Origin: Chitinophaga skermanii
GTDB taxonomy: Bacteria; Bacteroidota; Bacteroidia; Chitinophagales; Chitinophagaceae
Assembly: GCF_003259335.1 (NCBI RefSeq)
Contig: NZ_QLLL01000001.1
Location: forward strand, 62,001 to 126,000
Length of the DNA stretch: 64,000 nt
Reading direction: 5' to 3'
This document shows, piece by piece, positions 46,174 to 54,214 of the stretch. The notes under the pieces were generated by a model, which saw nothing but the letters and a program-made list of their open reading frames with translations, was not told the DNA's origin and searched no databases. Every line of letters begins with the position of its first letter. The stretch's first letter is position 1. The position numbers and the translations under genes were made by a program.

Positions 46174-47946
46174 ATGCAGGTAGAAACTATTTATTCCGAG
46201 CGCATTCATTCATACGATAAGGCCATGCGCGCCAAGCAACAATTGTTGAAAACCTTGGGTATGGTTCGGTTGCTCACGTTTTTGTTGACCTCTTTTTTTG
46301 TGTATAAATTGATATTCACGCAGTTCAACACCATTTGGTTATGGCCAATAGCAGCGGGTGTTGTGCTGTTTGGGGTATTGTTAGTGCGATATGTGCGGGT
46401 GAAGGAACAATACGTTTTATTAGAGAAGTTATTGTGGATCAATAAAACCGAATTGCAATCGGCTACCGAGTTGCAATGGAACTTCGCTGATGGCAAAGCT
46501 TACATCAACGAACAACACGATTTTTCCGGTGACTTGGATGTTTTTGGTGAAGCATCACTCTTTAACTACATTAATCGCACCGGTACATTGCAAGGGGAAC
46601 TAGCATTGGCTAAAGCCTTGCAGCATCCTCATCAAGATATTCATACCATAGAAGATATACAAAAGGCTGTTCAAACCTTAGCACCTTCCATCGAACTACG
46701 ACAACATTTCTTAGCAGAAGCCATGTTGGCCCAAGAAAAGAAAGATGATGTGGAAATGTTGAAGAAATGGATTGACATGCCCATGGAGTTCATCAACAAT
46801 AACTTCTGGCGTTGGTTTAGCTATATTAACCCTGCCTTGCTGATCGCTTCTTTCTTTTACGGTAATAACGGAATTACGTTGTTCTTTTTTGCCCTGAACT
46901 GGATAGCCTTATTGCTAAACGTGAGCAAAGTGAATAAACAACATAGCTTGGTATCGAATAAAGAGCGCATGCTGGGCAAATTTGCCGTTTTATTAAAGAA
47001 GATGGAAGAAGTACCCAATGCTGCCGATAGCAAGGTTTTAAGCCATCAAGCGGCGCTTGCTAAGGAAGCAGGAGCAAGTTTACAACAGCTATCAAGAATT
47101 AATAACTCTTTAGATCAAAGATTAAACATTTTGGTGGCCGTGGTATTGAATTCGATCATCTTGTATGATTTCCATTGCATGTACCGCTTAGAGAAATGGA
47201 AACAGCAGAACAGTCAAAGAATTATGGATTGGTTTGCAGCGATCGCCCAAATGGAAGTGCTGAATACCTTCTCCACCTTTGCTTATAACCATCCGCACTA
47301 TGTATACCCTACCCTTACTAACGAAGCGAATTTAATAGAAGGGAAAGATGTTGGTCATCCCCTAATCCCGGTTGATGCTTGCGTAGCAAATGATATGCAA
47401 ATAGGTGTAGATGGACAGTTCCACATTATTACCGGCTCGAATATGAGCGGGAAAAGTACCTTTTTACGTAGTGTGGGCGTTAATTTCTTATTGGCCATGC
47501 AAGGCGCCCCGGTTTGTGCGCGCGAGTTTAAGTGTTCGCCTGCGCGGATAATGACTTCCATGCGCATTAAAGATTCTATAGCAAGGCATACATCGTACTT
47601 CCAAGCGGAGCTGTTACGTTTGCAACACATTATTAAAGTATTGCAAAGTGGGGTGGCTTCCTTCATTATCCTCGACGAAATCCTAAAAGGTACTAACAGC
47701 GAGGATAAGCTCACCGGCTCGCGGGAGTTGATTGCCCATTTCCTCCGTTATAATTGCATGGGTATGATTGCTACGCACGATTTGGAATTAGGTCATATGG
47801 AAGAAACATATCCTTCCCAAATCCGCAATTATTGCTTCGAAAGCACCATAGAAAACGATCATTTACATTTCGATTACCGTATGCGTAGAGGCGTTGCCCG
47901 GAATAAGAACGCTACGTTCCTTATGCGGCAAATGGCTATCATTTAA
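46174..47946 (+). CDS. MutS-family ATPase with membrane segments
   Basis: 590-residue protein with a C-terminal MutS ATPase domain: Walker A GSNMSGKSTFLRS (about 420-432), the KDSIARHTSYFQAEL segment, Walker B FIILDEILKGTNSEDK, and MIATHDLELG. The N-terminus has two hydrophobic helices (about 30-75) and another pair lies near 210-250, while the mismatch-recognition domain I of MutS is missing. It therefore probably does not act in classical mismatch repair. A GTG at 46150 would add eight residues; ATG 46174 is chosen. Function unknown. Confidence 0.83.
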   Translation: MQVETIYSERIHSYDKAMRAKQQLLKTLGMVRLLTFLLTSFFVYKLIFTQFNTIWLWPIAAGVVLFGVLLVRYVRVKEQYVLLEKLLWINKTELQSATELQWNFADGKAYINEQHDFSGDLDVFGEASLFNYINRTGTLQGELALAKALQHPHQDIHTIEDIQKAVQTLAPSIELRQHFLAEAMLAQEKKDDVEMLKKWIDMPMEFINNNFWRWFSYINPALLIASFFYGNNGITLFFFALNWIALLLNVSKVNKQHSLVSNKERMLGKFAVLLKKMEEVPNAADSKVLSHQAALAKEAGASLQQLSRINNSLDQRLNILVAVVLNSIILYDFHCMYRLEKWKQQNSQRIMDWFAAIAQMEVLNTFSTFAYNHPHYVYPTLTNEANLIEGKDVGHPLIPVDACVANDMQIGVDGQFHIITGSNMSGKSTFLRSVGVNFLLAMQGAPVCAREFKCSPARIMTSMRIKDSIARHTSYFQAELLRLQHIIKVLQSGVASFIILDEILKGTNSEDKLTGSRELIAHFLRYNCMGMIATHDLELGHMEETYPSQIRNYCFESTIENDHLHFDYRMRRGVARNKNATFLMRQMAII

Positions 47947-47973
47947 TAATCTCTTTGCTAAAAAATTTGGCGG

Positions 47974-48011
47974 TACTAAAACAATTAGTATTTTTACTAA
48001 CAAAATTAGTA
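47974..48011. promoter_or_regulatory. Tandem dyad operator upstream of radical SAM gene
   Basis: Two copies of TACTAA-N5-TTAGTA stand in tandem (47974-47990 and 47995-48011), separated by TTTT. Half-sites recur at 11, 10 and 11 bp. The second copy ends four bases before the start codon at 48016 and a TATTTTTA box lies between them, so a bound regulator would cover the promoter. Confidence 0.65.
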
Positions 48012-48015
48012 TCTT

Positions 48016-49098
48016 ATGACGTTGCCATTCCAGGATTCGTCTGCTGAACCCCTATACTATAAAGGTCGTGGTGCCCAATTGAACCCGAAGAATCGTTATT
48101 TAGACGAGTGCTACGCGAAGGAGCATCCAGAGGGGATCGATGAGTGGTGGCAATCGGACGTGCCTACGCAAATGATTGAAGAAAATGCGAAAACCTTGGT
48201 AAACAAGGTGGATAGTCCAGATGTAGGTATGTGGTATTCCATGAACCCTTACCAGGGTTGCGAGCATGGTTGTATCTATTGTTATGCCCGGAACTCTCAC
48301 CAGTATTGGGGCTATAGTGCAGGCTTAGATTTTGAACGGAAGATCATTTGTAAAGTGAATGCGCCGGAGTTGTTGAAGAAGTTTTTAGAGAATAAGAACT
48401 GGCAACCTAAACCCATATCGCTCAGTGGTAATACCGACTGTTACCAGCCGTTGGAGCGAAAAATGTTCCTTACACGTCAATTACTCGAAGTGGCTTGGGA
48501 ATACAAACAGCCTGTAGGCATCATTACGAAGAATTCGCTTGTATTGCGCGATAAGTACATCCTGCAACAAATGGCGCAGCATAACCTTGTATGTGTATTT
48601 ATCTCGTTAACTACCCTGCAAGAAGATTTACGGCAAAAGATGGAGCCACGTACGGCTACTGCCGCCCAGCGTTTAAAAACCATTAAAGAACTTACCGATT
48701 TGGGCATTCCGGTGGGTGTAATGACAGCCCCCATTATACCGGGATTGAACGATCATGAAATCCCGCAACTTTTAGAGCAAGCCTCGAAGAACGGCGCCAA
48801 GTTCGCCGGTTATACGGTGGCTAGGTTGAACGATGCAGTGAAGATTATATTCAACGACTGGTTATACAAAAACTTCCCCGATAGGGCCGATAAAGTATGG
48901 CACATGGTGCAAAGCTTGCATGCAGGGGAAGTGAATGATAGTCATTTTGGTCGCCGCATGACAGGGGACGGTAATATTGCGGCCATCATTAAGCAGCAAT
49001 TCAAGATACATACTAAAAGATTGGGGATCAATGCCGAGAAATTCGAGTTTAACTGTGAAATGTTCCAGCGTCCAAAAATACAACTGAGTTTATTTTAA
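48016..49098 (+). CDS. PA0069-family radical SAM protein
   Basis: 360-residue radical SAM enzyme. The iron-sulfur cysteines are C82, C86 and C89 in GCEHGCIYCYAR. NSHQYWGYSAGLDFERKI following the cluster, and SLSGNTDCYQPLERKM, are characteristic of the PA0069 group, which is distantly related to spore photoproduct lyase. MTAPIIPGLNDHE follows. The reaction is unknown; relatives often lie with DNA-repair genes, and a MutS-like ATPase gene directly precedes this one by 69 bp. The operator just upstream suggests regulated expression. Confidence 0.9.
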   Translation: MTLPFQDSSAEPLYYKGRGAQLNPKNRYLDECYAKEHPEGIDEWWQSDVPTQMIEENAKTLVNKVDSPDVGMWYSMNPYQGCEHGCIYCYARNSHQYWGYSAGLDFERKIICKVNAPELLKKFLENKNWQPKPISLSGNTDCYQPLERKMFLTRQLLEVAWEYKQPVGIITKNSLVLRDKYILQQMAQHNLVCVFISLTTLQEDLRQKMEPRTATAAQRLKTIKELTDLGIPVGVMTAPIIPGLNDHEIPQLLEQASKNGAKFAGYTVARLNDAVKIIFNDWLYKNFPDRADKVWHMVQSLHAGEVNDSHFGRRMTGDGNIAAIIKQQFKIHTKRLGINAEKFEFNCEMFQRPKIQLSLF

Positions 49099-49228
49099 TT
49101 GATATGTCAACTAACTACCTTGTTTAATATATGATGAACGGCCTTGTTGATCGCGGATTATGCATTAATTTTAGCGATTCATCTATGTAAGTTATACCCT
49201 TCATCCAAAATAAAACAGCGCAGTTTCT

Positions 49229-49945
49229 ATGATTAAACGAGAGTTAGGACTCCTCGTAATAGCCATGTTGTTGGTTGTTACGAGCGGGAAGGCACAAGTA
49301 AGCCAGAATTATCAGCATTGGTACACCTACTTCGGTACCGCAAAAATTAACGACAAGTTTTCTATTCCTTTTGATGTGCAGTTGCGGATTCGTAACGGGA
49401 TCAGCGATAAAGGTCAAATTTTGACCCGTGGTGGCTTGCAGTACAGTATTAACAAGCGGGCTTCTGCCTTATTGGGGTATGCCTATGTAACCACGTATAC
49501 CGATCCTTTAGACACTTGGTTTCCAGAACACCGTATGTTTGAACAGTTCATTTACAAAACCCCTATTCGCAAATGGGACATGACGCACCGTTTCCGACTA
49601 GAGCAGCGTTGGGTAGGCGTGAAAGGATTGAATGCGGAAGGAGAGAAAGAAATAGCCGATTGGCGTTATGGGAATCGATTACGTTATTGGAACCGGAGTG
49701 TTTTGCCGCTTTCCAAGAAGTATTACTTCGTTTTACAAGATGAATTGTTCATGAACTTGTGGGGGAATGATATTAGCAATAAGTTTTACGACCAGAATAG
49801 GTTTTTGGCTGCTGTGGGATATAATATCAAATCGAACCTTAAAGTTGACGTGGGTTACATGAACCAGTTTATTCAGGCGGGTAACGGTAGTAAAACAATG
49901 AACCACATATTACACATCGGGGTATTCCACAATTTCGATTTATAA
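49229..49945 (+). CDS. DUF2490 outer-membrane protein
   Basis: 238-residue protein with a signal peptide (cleaved near GKAQVSQ) and a beta-barrel-like body with alternating aromatic residues, typical of DUF2490: YQHWYTYFGTAKINDKFS, then FRLEQRWVGVKG, LRYWNRSVLPL and a C-terminal strand ILHIGVFHNFDL ending in an aromatic/leucine tail. The family has no established function; an outer-membrane porin-like role is inferred. It is monocistronic with a terminator. Confidence 0.85.
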   Translation: MIKRELGLLVIAMLLVVTSGKAQVSQNYQHWYTYFGTAKINDKFSIPFDVQLRIRNGISDKGQILTRGGLQYSINKRASALLGYAYVTTYTDPLDTWFPEHRMFEQFIYKTPIRKWDMTHRFRLEQRWVGVKGLNAEGEKEIADWRYGNRLRYWNRSVLPLSKKYYFVLQDELFMNLWGNDISNKFYDQNRFLAAVGYNIKSNLKVDVGYMNQFIQAGNGSKTMNHILHIGVFHNFDL

Positions 49946-49966
49946 TATTTATTTGTAATAAATGTA

Positions 49967-49999
49967 AATCCTCTATAGTCTAAGACCATAGAGGATTTT
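49967..49999 (+). terminator. Terminator after DUF2490 gene
   Basis: AATCCTCTAT pairs with ATAGAGGATT around a short loop, followed by TTTTTATT. Confidence 0.8.
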
Positions 50000-50027
50000 T
50001 TATTGCGCATGATGTGTGCGTAGTTTG

Positions 50028-50609
50028 TTATTCTGCTTCTTGGAAGAAATAAACCACGAGGATGAGGGCGTCATCGTCGCCGGTATTGGTAGGTTTATGA
50101 CCTAGCCTGCCATCAAAAAAGATAGAGTCGCCGGTTTCCAGGTGATATACATCGTTTTGGATTTGGTACTCAACGGTACCTTTAATGATGTATTTATATT
50201 CGTAGGCATCCGTTTTCACCAATTGGCTGCGACGGGCACCTTTTTTAAGCTCGAGGATAACGATATCGATAGGATTATTCTTCATATTCCTCGTCAGCAC
50301 CCTCCTATATTGGAACCCTTTCGCATTTTCTTTTTCGAAGGGTTGATAGGAGTCCTTCTTTTTGACGATTACCTTAGCCGACTGGTTTTTATAGTTTATG
50401 TCGTTAAAGAATTCGTTCATATCGAGGTTAAGTGCCCGGATAATATTAACTAAAACGAGTAAAGAGGGTACGGTACGATTGTTTTCGATTTGGGAGATAA
50501 GCCCTTTGCTGACGTCGGCTTTATCGGCTAATTCCTGTACGGTAATGCCTTTTGACTTGCGCTTTTCCTTTATTTTATTACTAATTTGAATAATGATATC
50601 CTCTTGCAT
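50028..50609 (-). CDS. XRE-family regulator with cupin domain
   Basis: 193-residue regulator. N-terminal helix-turn-helix (about 5-65: VQELADKADVSKGLISQIEN, then RTVPSLLVLVNIIRAL) and C-terminal cupin (about 115-190: YEYKYIIKGTVEYQI, GDSIFFDGRLGHKP), a layout used to sense small ligands such as amino-acid or sugar derivatives. Targets are unknown. It diverges from marC with about 140 bp between them, so that gene is one possible target. Confidence 0.88.
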   Translation of the reverse strand: MQEDIIIQISNKIKEKRKSKGITVQELADKADVSKGLISQIENNRTVPSLLVLVNIIRALNLDMNEFFNDINYKNQSAKVIVKKKDSYQPFEKENAKGFQYRRVLTRNMKNNPIDIVILELKKGARRSQLVKTDAYEYKYIIKGTVEYQIQNDVYHLETGDSIFFDGRLGHKPTNTGDDDALILVVYFFQEAE

Positions 50610-50702
50610 GGGCGAAATATTGTAATTTTTGGATCATATAAACGTGGATTAACAACTGGCAAAACTTTCTCAAAATTATAATATGTAAATTAAACTGTTT
50701 GC

Positions 50703-50732
50703 TTTGATTAGTAAATGAATAATATACTTTTG
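50703..50732 (+). promoter_or_regulatory. Promoter of marC
   Basis: TTTG (50703-50706), 18 bp, TACTTTTG (50725-50732): a near-consensus Bacteroidota promoter. The leader to the ATG at 50749 would be about 10 nt. Confidence 0.65.
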
Positions 50733-50748
50733 TAAAAATTAACATGAC

Positions 50749-51321
50749 ATGCTGCTCCGTTTCGACCAAATTCTAACGATTTCGTTCACCTTGTTTGCAG
50801 TGATCGATATTTTGGGCTCGATTCCCGTGCTCATTTCCCTTAAAGAAAAGATTGGAGAAATTAACGCTGGTAAGGCTACGCTTGCCTCGGGATTTTTGAT
50901 GATTTTGTTCTTATTAGTGGGTGAACCCTTCTTGAAGTTAATGAGTGTTGACGTAAAATCTTTCGCCGTAGCCGGTTCGATTGTGATTTTCGTTATTGGG
51001 TTGGAGATGATTTTGGGTATTGAATTCTTTAAAAACGACAACGACACCAAAACAGGTAGCCTTGTTCCTATTGCCTTCCCGTTAATCGCCGGATCGGGTA
51101 CTTTAACGACGATTATGTCATTAAAAGCCGATTTTAATGATATTAACATTGCGGCGGGCATTGTAGTGAATTTGGTGATTATTTACGTTGTGCTGCGTTG
51201 TTTAACCTATATAGAACGGATTTTAGGCAAAGCTGGGTTGATGGTGGTTCGTAAGTTTTTCGGGGTAATACTTTTAGCCATTGCCGTAAAAATCTTCAAA
51301 AGCAATATTGGGAACCTCTAG
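50749..51321 (+). CDS. MarC family membrane protein
   Basis: 190-residue inner-membrane protein with six predicted helices. The opening FTLFAVIDILGSIPVLISL and the mid-protein IAFPLIAGSGTLTTIMSL match the MarC/UPF0056 family, once linked to multiple antibiotic resistance but of unsettled function. A strong promoter starts it and a tRNA gene follows 45 bp downstream. Confidence 0.9.
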   Translation: MLLRFDQILTISFTLFAVIDILGSIPVLISLKEKIGEINAGKATLASGFLMILFLLVGEPFLKLMSVDVKSFAVAGSIVIFVIGLEMILGIEFFKNDNDTKTGSLVPIAFPLIAGSGTLTTIMSLKADFNDINIAAGIVVNLVIIYVVLRCLTYIERILGKAGLMVVRKFFGVILLAIAVKIFKSNIGNL

Positions 51322-51340
51322 TTTATTTCAATAATTAACT

Positions 51341-51348
51341 TAGTTTTG
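51341..51348 (+). promoter_or_regulatory. Promoter -7 box for tRNA-Arg
   Basis: TAGTTTTG fits TAnnTTTG and lies 18 bp before the mature tRNA. Confidence 0.5.
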
Positions 51349-51366
51349 CGTTCCAAATTTTAGGTT

Positions 51367-51438
51367 GGTCCCGTAGTACAATGGATAGTACGTAAGTCTC
51401 CGGAACTTAATATACAGGTTCGATTCCTGTCGGGACTA
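51367..51438 (+). tRNA. tRNA-Arg (anticodon CCG)
   Basis: The 72-nt sequence folds into a full cloverleaf: acceptor GGTCCCG/CGGGACT (first pair G-U), D arm GTAC/GTAC with AATGGATA loop, anticodon arm TAAGT/ACTTA around loop CTCCGGA with anticodon CCG, and T arm ACAGG/CCTGT with TTCGATT loop. The discriminator base is A. CCA is not encoded. It decodes CGG arginine codons and is followed by its own terminator. Confidence 0.95.
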
Positions 51439-51443
51439 CAAAG

Positions 51444-51471
51444 AAAAAGTCGGCTGATGGCCGACTTTTTT
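51444..51471. terminator. Terminator after tRNA-Arg
   Basis: AAAAAGTCGGC (51444-51454) pairs perfectly with GCCGACTTTTT (51460-51470) across a 5-nt loop. A/T runs on both sides allow it to end the minus-strand HEPN unit as well. Confidence 0.9.
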
Positions 51472-51509
51472 GATTATAAATTGAGCTTTTATGCTTATAT
51501 TATACGTAC

Positions 51510-52034
51510 CTATTGAGGAACCGGATATTCACATCGTTGTTCCAGAGAAGATTTGTAAGTGAAAAAATTTAAATTGTCTTCTTTAAGACGTAGGCAATTC
51601 AAATCTATTTTAGCTAAGGCAAGATTGTATAGTTGATCAAAGTATGATATGACCTTATCTAGCTCTCTTACGGCTTTGGCAAAGTATTTTTCAGAAGTAT
51701 GAAAAGCACTAGCAGTTCTTTCGTCTGGATTATCACTACATAAATAGCGTGCTCTTCTGGAAAGATTCTGCAATTTTACGTAAGCTAGGTATATCGCTTC
51801 TGGAAGTTTTGAAACAGATAAAATATTGTAAGGATTTAGTACATTATTAACCTGTTCATGAGATCGATAGTGATTATCAGATTTTTGCACAATATGAGCA
51901 TTCACTAAATGAACCGCTACATAGAAAGACACCGTAACCTGCCAATCCCATTGTGAATTTATCCTCGCATTTACATCTGATAGAAACTGTATATTTTGCT
52001 TTGCTTGGTGAATGTGTTCAAGAAAAGTTGCCAA
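51510..52034 (-). CDS. HEPN-like helical protein
   Basis: 174-residue, almost wholly helical protein. WQVTVSFYVAVHLVNAHIVQ followed by SHEQV, and RRARYLCSDNPDERTASAFH then SEKYFAKAVRELDKVISYF, recall HEPN folds; R106-x5-H112 (RTASAFH) fits the RX4-6H ribonuclease motif of that superfamily. Some HEPN proteins are RNase toxins or defence effectors. It is second in an AT-rich two-gene unit next to tRNA-Arg. The HEPN call is by motif and helix pattern only, and a non-catalytic role is equally possible. Confidence 0.55.
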   Translation of the reverse strand: MATFLEHIHQAKQNIQFLSDVNARINSQWDWQVTVSFYVAVHLVNAHIVQKSDNHYRSHEQVNNVLNPYNILSVSKLPEAIYLAYVKLQNLSRRARYLCSDNPDERTASAFHTSEKYFAKAVRELDKVISYFDQLYNLALAKIDLNCLRLKEDNLNFFTYKSSLEQRCEYPVPQ

Positions 52035-52041
52035 GGCCTGG

Positions 52042-52521
52042 TTATTTTAATTGCTTATAATGAGGTGGAACAGATTGGGAATCAGATTTTTCAACTATTG
52101 TAGATGATATGTAAAAACCATATCCAGCATATTTGGAATTAACTTTTGCTTCAGTAAGTATTAGGTTGTCTTCTGCAGCAATATCATCATTTTCAATTTC
52201 AGCCCATACAAGAATTTTTGAATCTGATAAATCTAACGCAAGATGAATAGGTTTAGCAGCAGATTCATTTAAGAATTGTAAGTAATCAAATATCAGGTTT
52301 CGTAAGAAAACCATTGTTGTCATTGATCTACTCATCTTCGAAAGCTCTAATTCATTTCCACTCATCATTGTATTGTAGAATAAGACTTTATCAGTAGACG
52401 CGGTATCTGTTTCTAATAAAAATTTATCAGTAGTAATCTGCGCAATTAGCTCATTGAACCAATCTTGCATACTAGTTTGTGGCGAAGTTGAATTGATTAT
52501 ATTTTCATTTTCTTGCACCAT
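52042..52521 (-). CDS. Hypothetical partner of the HEPN-like protein
   Basis: 159-residue acidic protein, 7 bp upstream of the HEPN-like gene on the same strand. The N-terminal third is helical (TSMQDWFNELIAQITTDKF), and the rest has strands such as PIHLALDLSDSKILVWAEIE and a final YAGYGFYISSTIVEK. It has none of the motifs of MNT nucleotidyltransferase antitoxins, which usually accompany HEPN toxins. I recognise no family. Close spacing suggests co-expression and possibly a complex. Confidence 0.7.
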   Translation of the reverse strand: MVQENENIINSTSPQTSMQDWFNELIAQITTDKFLLETDTASTDKVLFYNTMMSGNELELSKMSRSMTTMVFLRNLIFDYLQFLNESAAKPIHLALDLSDSKILVWAEIENDDIAAEDNLILTEAKVNSKYAGYGFYISSTIVEKSDSQSVPPHYKQLK

Positions 52522-52689
52522 AAAGATGTGGTTTTAGTATTGGGGAACCAAATTTATACAAATGTACTTATTAGAAGTACCAAAAGCAAAAAGAAATGTT
52601 GATAAATGCAGCCTTGGCTTAAAGGTATTTATCTATCTATTAACAGAGATAGCACTGTAGTTTAGTATAAAATTAAATGTTGAAATGTA

Positions 52690-52723
52690 GAAAATAAAAA
52701 AGGACCGATCTCTCGATCGGCCC
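52690..52723 (-). terminator. Terminator of RND efflux operon
   Basis: Minus-strand stem GGGCCGATC with GATCGGTCC (one G-U pair), 4-nt loop, then TTTTTTATTTTC, about 30 bp after the last gene of the operon. Confidence 0.85.
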
Positions 52724-52756
52724 TCATTATATACTGGCTGTAACACAAATACTCGC

Positions 52757-54214
52757 TTATTTCCATCCGCCACCTAAGCCACGGTAAACATTCACCACGG
52801 CAGCTAATTGTTGCTTCTTTGTTTCAATTACTTCCAATTTCGCCTCTAATGCATCGCGCTGCGTCATCAATACTTCCAAATAGTCGGCACGAGCATTTCT
52901 AAAGAGATCCGTTGATATATCAATGGATTTTGTTAATGCATCTACCTGGCGGGATTTCAAGTCGAAACTCTTATCCAAGTTGCTGATTTTAGACAGTTCG
53001 TTCGCTACTTCTAAGTACGCATTTAGAATGGTGCGTTCATAGTTATACATCGCTTGTAATTGGCGTGCATTCGCTGAATTGAACTCCGCTTTGATCGCAT
53101 TCTTATTAATTAACGGAGTTACTAAATCGGCTGTTAATGAATATAACAACGATTCGGGGAATCTAAATAAATAGGAAGGTTTAAACGCTTGGAACCCCAC
53201 AGCCGCCGAAATACCAACGGATGGATAGAATTCTGCGCGTGCCACTTTCACATCTAATTTCGCGGCTACTAATTCCAATTCTGCTTGCTTAATATCTGGC
53301 CTGTTTTCCAACAATTGAGCAGGAATACCTGTTTTAACCGGCGATGGTAACAAGGCTAAGAAATTGGATTTATCGCGTGGAATTTCTTGTGGGAAGCGGC
53401 CCAACAAGAAGTTCAAACGATTTTCGGTTTCGCGTACATCTTGTAACAAGTCGTACTCCAAGCTTTGTGATTTCAATACTTCCGCTTGGAACTTTTGTAC
53501 AGCTAATTCCGTTGCTTTCGTAGCCTCTTTTTGGATTTTTACTACTTCTAATGCATTCTTTTGTAGCTCGATGTTCTGGCGAACTATCGCGAGTTGATTA
53601 TCAAGTGCAAGCAATTCGTAGTATGAGTTGGCTACTTCTGCCACCAAGTTGGTAATTACGAAATTTCGTCCTTCCATAGTAGCGAGGTAACGCTCGATCG
53701 CTGCTTTTTTAGCATTGTGGAGTTTGCTCCAAATGTCGGCTTCCCAACTTGAGTATAACGACAAACCAAAGTCTGCTAATGGGTCTGGTACTTCTTTACC
53801 AGGTGTAATTTCTGTAGAAGCATCGCCAGCACCTTGGCTTGTATAGCGGCCCACTTTTTCAACACCAGCTCCTACCCTTGCACCAACTGTTGGCAACAAA
53901 GCACTATGCCTAAAACGAACATCGTTTTTCGCGATTTCAATTTCTTGCAAAGTCATCATCAACTCCTGGTTATGTACTAATGCCGTATCGATTAAGTTAA
54001 CGAGATCTTTATCTGTGAAGAACTCGCGCCATTTGATCAATGAGCTATTAGTAGTATCGCTTGAACCAACAGCAATCGTATCGATCGGTTGATTGAAAGC
54101 TTGGGGAACCGACCTGTTTTCAGTTTGCTGTGTACCTTTCGGTACATTGCAACTAGCGATGGCTAGGGAAACTCCTAACACACTAAGGCAGGTATATTTC
54201 CTCGATTTAAACAT
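52757..54214 (-). CDS. RND efflux outer-membrane lipoprotein, TolC/NodT type
   Basis: 485-residue outer-membrane channel of a tripartite efflux pump. The lipobox is LAIASC (Cys at about residue 22). Two OEP repeats of long helices are seen, with WREFFTDKDLVNLIDTALVHN at the start of the first, and QLLENRPDIKQAELELVAAK, the signature of NodT proteins, in the middle. The chosen start (MFKSRKYT) overlaps the end of the RND gene by 8 bp, showing coupling. It is the last gene of the operon. Confidence 0.92.
   Translation of the reverse strand: MFKSRKYTCLSVLGVSLAIASCNVPKGTQQTENRSVPQAFNQPIDTIAVGSSDTTNSSLIKWREFFTDKDLVNLIDTALVHNQELMMTLQEIEIAKNDVRFRHSALLPTVGARVGAGVEKVGRYTSQGAGDASTEITPGKEVPDPLADFGLSLYSSWEADIWSKLHNAKKAAIERYLATMEGRNFVITNLVAEVANSYYELLALDNQLAIVRQNIELQKNALEVVKIQKEATKATELAVQKFQAEVLKSQSLEYDLLQDVRETENRLNFLLGRFPQEIPRDKSNFLALLPSPVKTGIPAQLLENRPDIKQAELELVAAKLDVKVARAEFYPSVGISAAVGFQAFKPSYLFRFPESLLYSLTADLVTPLINKNAIKAEFNSANARQLQAMYNYERTILNAYLEVANELSKISNLDKSFDLKSRQVDALTKSIDISTDLFRNARADYLEVLMTQRDALEAKLEVIETKKQQLAAVVNVYRGLGGGWK

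Noticed and set aside
50581..50769. 62-codon minus-strand ORF upstream of the XRE-cupin gene
   Set aside because: Covers the divergent promoter region and the marC promoter; composition not protein-like.
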